37,124 nucleotides of DNA, from contig CAMBVS010000040.1 in the NCBI GenBank assembly GCA_945871425.1, positions 1 to 37,124 on the forward strand, read 5' to 3'. The notes under the pieces were generated by a model. The model saw only the letters and a list, made by a program, of their open reading frames with translations, was not told the origin of the DNA and ran no database searches. Numbering within the stretch: the first letter of the stretch is position 1; each line of letters opens with the position of its first letter. A program made the position numbers and the translations under genes. This document shows positions 33,618 to 37,124 of the stretch, piece by piece. This DNA is from Rhizobium sp. Q54 (GTDB lineage Bacteria; Pseudomonadota; Alphaproteobacteria; SHVZ01).

Positions 33618-34682
33618 ATGCTTGGTCGTCTGATCATGGCCGGACTCGTTCTGGCCCTGCCACATTTTGCCGAGGCGCAGACGATCCGCGGCGCCGCGGT
33701 GCGCGAGAACGCGGTGCTCGTCGGGTCGGCGTCGATGTCGGGCTTCATCGAGGCGATCTTCAAGCACCTCGGAACGACCCGGAACGTCCGTCCGCCGGAC
33801 ATACGGATGATCGGGAGCCTGCGCGGCGCGGCGGCGTTCTGCGAGGGCATCGGCCCGAGCTTCCCCGACATCCTGGCGCTGTCGCGCCGCATGCCGAAGG
33901 CCTTGTTCGAGAGCTGCATCGACCACGGCGTCTCTGACATCATCGAGGTCAAGATCGGGCTCAGCGCGGTCGCGCTCGTCAGCCGCAAGGCCGACGGGCG
34001 GATGGGGCTGACGCCGAACCAGGTCTACCGGGCGCTCGCTGCCGAGGTTCCCGACGAGAAGGCCGGGGGGCTCGCCCCGAACAGCGCGGTGAAATGGAAG
34101 GACATCTCCCCCGAGCTCGACGACACGCCCATCCGCTTCGTCGGATCGCCGCAGGGCTCGAGCGTCCGCGACTTCTTCGACGACATGGTGATGCAGGGCG
34201 GCTGCCGCTCGGAGCCGATGGTCCGCCAGATCTTCCAGGCGAGCCTGCGCGTGGAGAAATGCACCAAGGTGCGGACGGACGGGGTCTTCATCGAGGTGCC
34301 CGAGGGACAGTCGCGCGTCGCCGCGCTGATGGCCGCACCTCCCGGCACGCTCGGCATCCTAAGCTACGGCGAGCTTGTCGCCGGCGGCAACGACCTGGTG
34401 GCGGTGGCGCTGAACGGCGTGCTGCCGACCTACCAGAGCATCGCCAACGACGAGTACGACTACACCCGGCCGCTGCTGTTCTACGTCAAGCGCGCCCAAA
34501 TTGTCGGCGAGGGCGGGCCGGGCGCGATCAAGGGGCTGCGCGAGTTCCTGCAGGACGTGACCAGCGAGCAGATGGTCGGGCCGGGAGGGGTCTTGAACGA
34601 GCTCGGCCTGGTCTCGCTTCCGGCTGCGCTGCGCGTCGAGCAGCGACGAAACGCGCAATCCCTCCGAAGGTACGAGCCATGA
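33618..34682 (+). CDS. Orphan PstS-like periplasmic substrate-binding protein
   Basis: A 354-aa exported protein of the phosphate-binding PstS-like family. The signal peptide is GRLIMAGLVLALPHFAEA, cleaved near residue 20. Matching stretches include ENAVLVGSASMSGFIEAI, GPSFPDILALSRRMPK, WKDISPEL and VALNGVLPTYQSIANDEY with YTRPLLFYVKRA. ATG 33618 is chosen because it gives a compact signal peptide; a TTG further upstream and ATG 33636 are alternatives. No pstC, pstA or pstB lie nearby, so it may be a receptor rather than a transporter subunit. The next gene overlaps its stop (ATGA). Confidence 0.8.
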   Translation: MLGRLIMAGLVLALPHFAEAQTIRGAAVRENAVLVGSASMSGFIEAIFKHLGTTRNVRPPDIRMIGSLRGAAAFCEGIGPSFPDILALSRRMPKALFESCIDHGVSDIIEVKIGLSAVALVSRKADGRMGLTPNQVYRALAAEVPDEKAGGLAPNSAVKWKDISPELDDTPIRFVGSPQGSSVRDFFDDMVMQGGCRSEPMVRQIFQASLRVEKCTKVRTDGVFIEVPEGQSRVAALMAAPPGTLGILSYGELVAGGNDLVAVALNGVLPTYQSIANDEYDYTRPLLFYVKRAQIVGEGGPGAIKGLREFLQDVTSEQMVGPGGVLNELGLVSLPAALRVEQRRNAQSLRRYEP

Positions 34683-35467
34683 CCGGGTCCGCCTGGTTCC
34701 GGCAGGGACGGCGCAAGAACGCGCCGGCCCTCGCGACGGCGGTTCTGCTGGCGGTCCTGGCGTCGTCGGCTGTTCCGGCGATGGCGCAGCCGGTAGCGCC
34801 GGTAACGCCTCCGGCGTCGCCGCCGCTGCGCTCGTCGCCGATGATCCAGACGCCGCTTCCAGAGCCGAACCTCTTCGAGGAGCATGCGGACACCATATTC
34901 TCCGCCTTTCGCGATGCCTTCCGCTGGGTCTTCAGCGGCGCCAGCGACCTCATCACGCCGCCGATGGTGCTCGACGTGGCGCGTCGGGCGCGGGTGGCGG
35001 ATCCCTATGATTTCACCTCGATGATGGAAGTCGCCGGGTACAAGCTGAAGGAGGTCGAGTCCTCGGTCGCCCTGATCCCGACTATCGGCTTCACCTTTGG
35101 AATCGCGCGCGAACTGTCGGATGCCGATCGCGAGTGGCTGGCGATCCAGCTCGACCGCCATCAGAGGCGGCGGCGCGGGCTCTTCGCCTCGGCCGAAAGG
35201 GCGATCATTCAGAGCCTGCTCGATGCGCATGAGCTCGGCGGCTACCAGGTCGAGAAGCTCGAGGTCGGCGTCTTCCCGTGGCCGAGCGTCAAATTCTACA
35301 TCACGCCGACCGACACGCCGATGAGCGACGAGGCGGGCCGGCTGATGCGGGCGATCGACAAGGTGAACCAGTCGGTCAAAGCGGGGCAGGCGGCAGCACC
35401 GAAACCCGCCGACGGCTCGACGCCGGCGGCGGCGCCTCGCACCCCGGTCCAGCGCTCGAGTCCCTAG
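34679..35467 (+). CDS. Secreted hypothetical partner of the PstS-like protein
   Basis: A 262-aa exported protein without a recognised family. The signal peptide (ATAVLLAVLASSAVPAMAQ, cleavage near residue 36) is followed by a Pro-rich linker, then a conserved-looking globular region (residues about 60-215) with DLITPPMVLDVARRARV, VALIPTIGFTFGIAREL and AIIQSLLDAHELGGYQVEKLEV near its end. A Pro/Ala-rich tail follows. The ATGA overlap with the PstS-like gene implies coupled synthesis and joint action in the periplasm. It converges on the ABC-MlaE gene 8 bases away. Confidence 0.7.
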   Translation: MTGSAWFRQGRRKNAPALATAVLLAVLASSAVPAMAQPVAPVTPPASPPLRSSPMIQTPLPEPNLFEEHADTIFSAFRDAFRWVFSGASDLITPPMVLDVARRARVADPYDFTSMMEVAGYKLKEVESSVALIPTIGFTFGIARELSDADREWLAIQLDRHQRRRRGLFASAERAIIQSLLDAHELGGYQVEKLEVGVFPWPSVKFYITPTDTPMSDEAGRLMRAIDKVNQSVKAGQAAAPKPADGSTPAAAPRTPVQRSSP

Positions 35468-35475
35468 AGCCTGCG

Positions 35476-36978
35476 CTAGTTGCGAAGGACCAGCGCGATG
35501 GCGTGGATCGCGAGGGTCATCAGCACGCTCGCCACGATCGCGTGGCCGACGGCGCGGTTGATGTCGAGCGGCGAGCGGCCGCCCTTGAGGCTCGCCAGCA
35601 TGGCGGCGGCGGCGCTGGCCAGCCCGCTGGCGCCGACCTTGCCCACGACCCAGGCGATCTCAAGCCCGATCGGATGCCGGGCGGTGCCGTAGTGCGCGAA
35701 ATAGCTTTGTCGCCAAACCTCGAACGGCTCGTCCGGGAAGGTCAGCTTCCAGGTGAGGAACGAGGCCCAGCTCGCCGCGATCGCCGAGGTCAGCGTCAGT
35801 AGGAAGAACCCGATGAGCATCGCCAGCGCGATCGCGACCGGGATGTAGAGCGTGCCTGGTATGCCGAGGTTGCGCATGGCGCGGAACTGCATCGCATAGG
35901 CCCGGTTGCAGAGATCGGCGGCGACGACCGCCGAATTGCGGGCCGCCAGCGAGACCGAGACGACGAGGGGAACCCCCGCCGTCAGCAGCATGATGCCGAG
36001 CCCGGACAGGGTCTCGTCATGCAGCAGCGGGATGAGGTAGCGGCCGATCGAGCGATAGTTGAAGCCGAACCAGGTGGCGACGCCGCCGACGATGATGCTG
36101 GCGACCGCGGTCAGGACGAAGACCAGCGGCGTGCCGCTGAGCGCCCAGACGTATTCGGCGAGGTAGCGGAAGAACCAGTGGCTGGGGCGCCGGCGGACGA
36201 GGGTGCGGGCCCATGCCTCCTCGCCCCCCGACGGCCCGCCCGGATGGTCGTCGGCGGCGCTCGCCGATAGGCGGAGCAGCGCCGCCTTCACCGTGCCGGC
36301 GTCGGTCGGAAGCGGCACCAGGCGCTTCGCCTGGTCGTCGAACAGGTAGACGCGGTCGGCGACCTCCAGCAGATCGTCGACATGATGGGCGACGACGACG
36401 ATCGGGCGCTTCAGAGCGTCGCGGATCTCGCGGAGCGTGCGGGCCAGCATCCGGGACGCGCCGACGTCGAGCCCGGAATTTGGTTCGTCGAGGAAGAGGA
36501 CCGACCTCCCGGCCATGAAGGTGCGGGCGATGGCGATGCGCTGGCGCATGCCGCCGCTGGCCTCGGTCACCGGCACGTCCGGATCGATCTCGGCCAAGAG
36601 CCGGCCGGCGCCGGCGATCGCCTGAGGCGAGGGCTCGGGGGCATGGTCGCGGGCGATCCTGAGGTTCTCGCCGGCGGTGAGCTCGTCGAGGAGCGCGTCC
36701 CGCTGGAAGACCAGCGCACCGATCGTCGGCTGCTCGCGGGCGAGGTCGATGCTGCGCTCGTTGGTCCTGAGCGTTCCGGCCACCCGCCAATGCTCCGCAT
36801 CGACGTCGAGGAGGCCGCACAGCAGATTGGCCAGGGTCGACTTGCCGCTGGCGCTGCGCCCGACGATGAGGACGATGTCCTGGGCGCCGATCTCCAGGCT
36901 GGTGCGGTCGAGGAGCACCTGGCCCGCAGGCGTGGCGATGGCGAGGTCCTGGACCGAGAGGAGGGGCTCCGGCTTCAC
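35476..36978 (-). CDS. Fused ABC ATPase-MlaE-type permease (single chain)
   Basis: A 500-aa protein joining two normally separate subunits. Residues 1-225 are an ABC ATPase: Walker A GRSASGKST (40-48), Q-loop FQRD (Gln92), signature ASGGMRQR (140-147), Walker B LFLDEP (Asp164, Glu165), D-loop SGLD, H-loop His198. Residues about 265-500 are a permease of MlaE type: helices at about 282-302 and 320-345, the ARNSAVVAADLCNRAYAMQF stretch matching the MlaE RSG-x-AELG region, then MRNLGIPGTLYIPVAIALAML and a final C-terminal helix pair. The GTG 36978 start overlaps the upstream stop. With MlaA-like 30013 it points to lipid transport. Confidence 0.82.
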   Translation of the reverse strand: MKPEPLLSVQDLAIATPAGQVLLDRTSLEIGAQDIVLIVGRSASGKSTLANLLCGLLDVDAEHWRVAGTLRTNERSIDLAREQPTIGALVFQRDALLDELTAGENLRIARDHAPEPSPQAIAGAGRLLAEIDPDVPVTEASGGMRQRIAIARTFMAGRSVLFLDEPNSGLDVGASRMLARTLREIRDALKRPIVVVAHHVDDLLEVADRVYLFDDQAKRLVPLPTDAGTVKAALLRLSASAADDHPGGPSGGEEAWARTLVRRRPSHWFFRYLAEYVWALSGTPLVFVLTAVASIIVGGVATWFGFNYRSIGRYLIPLLHDETLSGLGIMLLTAGVPLVVSVSLAARNSAVVAADLCNRAYAMQFRAMRNLGIPGTLYIPVAIALAMLIGFFLLTLTSAIAASWASFLTWKLTFPDEPFEVWRQSYFAHYGTARHPIGLEIAWVVGKVGASGLASAAAAMLASLKGGRSPLDINRAVGHAIVASVLMTLAIHAIALVLRN

Positions 36979-37124
36979 GGTTTGGCCCTCTCGACCGGCT
37001 GCACCGGGGCGCCGAGGTCGGCGGTCAGCACCAGGACCAGCTCGCCCTCGCCCCGGAGCAGGCCGCGGAAGACCGCGGCGGCTAGCGCGTTGATCTCGCG
37101 GGAGGCGCCGAGGCCGGCGATCTG
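36975..37124 (-). CDS. C-terminal end of the gene upstream of the ABC-MlaE fusion (partial)
   Basis: Read from the window edge on the - strand, the frame ends with QIAGLGASREINALAA, then VFRGLLRGEGELVLVLTADL and APVQPVERAKP before TGA (36975-36977). The stop overlaps the GTG of the fusion gene (GTGA), so the two are translationally coupled and probably work together. About 49 residues are visible; no family assigned. An MlaD/MCE-like or accessory role is possible by position only. Confidence 0.6.
   Translation of the reverse strand, partial: QIAGLGASREINALAAAVFRGLLRGEGELVLVLTADLGAPVQPVERAKP

Overview
The window is GC-rich, densely coded DNA with short intergenic gaps, many 1-8 nt gene overlaps and frequent GTG/TTG starts. 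It looks like chromosomal DNA of an alphaproteobacterium, possibly of Rhodospirillales type. That is inferred from an N-methylglutamate-pathway operon (gmaS-mgsABC), an SigF/NrsF-type sigma/anti-sigma pair beside a bufferin-type (DUF2282) gene, alphaproteobacterial Mic60-like proteins and a DUF6524 protein. I see no rRNA, tRNA, CRISPR array, insertion sequence or phage gene.

Region 1 (1-8323, + strand) is one tightly packed operon. It holds a complete Dpp/Opp-type ABC importer (binding protein, two permeases, two ATPases), a C45-type Ntn acyltransferase/amidohydrolase, an AtuA-family (DUF1446) protein and a DUF4387 protein. It reads as uptake and processing of an acylated or amide-linked small molecule; the substrate is unknown. 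A 12-bp palindrome ends it.

Region 2 (8367-16095) is small-molecule and acyl-CoA metabolism. It has a Gfo/Idh/MocA oxidoreductase, a crotonase-fold protein lacking both hydratase glutamates, a small glycine-zipper lipoprotein, a second AtuA protein with its small partner, an APH-type kinase overlapping an ACAD (the LvaA/LvaC or ACAD11 pairing), and a hydrolase carrying the full fluoroacetate-dehalogenase signature.

Region 3 (16130-17766) is a damaged bufferin (bufA1, DUF2282) gene divergent from an apparently intact sigF-nrsF pair. bufA lacks an ATG after its Shine-Dalgarno sequence and has an in-frame TAG before the last conserved block.

Region 4 (17770-22669, - strand) is an operon mgsA-mgsB-mgsC-gmaS followed by an XRE-cupin regulator. 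Together these make gamma-glutamylmethylamide and N-methylglutamate from methylamine. The mgdABCD dehydrogenase genes are not in the window.

Region 5 (22766-37124) is the most unusual part. About 15 genes on both strands are nearly all secreted, membrane-anchored or unrecognised. They include a DUF4239 (bestrophin-like) protein, a DUF6524 protein, two Mic60/mitofilin-like paralogs, a MlaA-like periplasmic protein without a lipobox, a single-chain ABC ATPase-MlaE permease fusion, an orphan PstS-like binding protein with a translationally coupled secreted partner, an orphan ParA-type ATPase, and a beta-carbonic-anhydrase-like protein. The C-terminal domain of the last also occurs as a separate gene 5 kb away. 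The combination suggests an undescribed envelope, lipid-trafficking or membrane-organisation system; that is inference from gene content.
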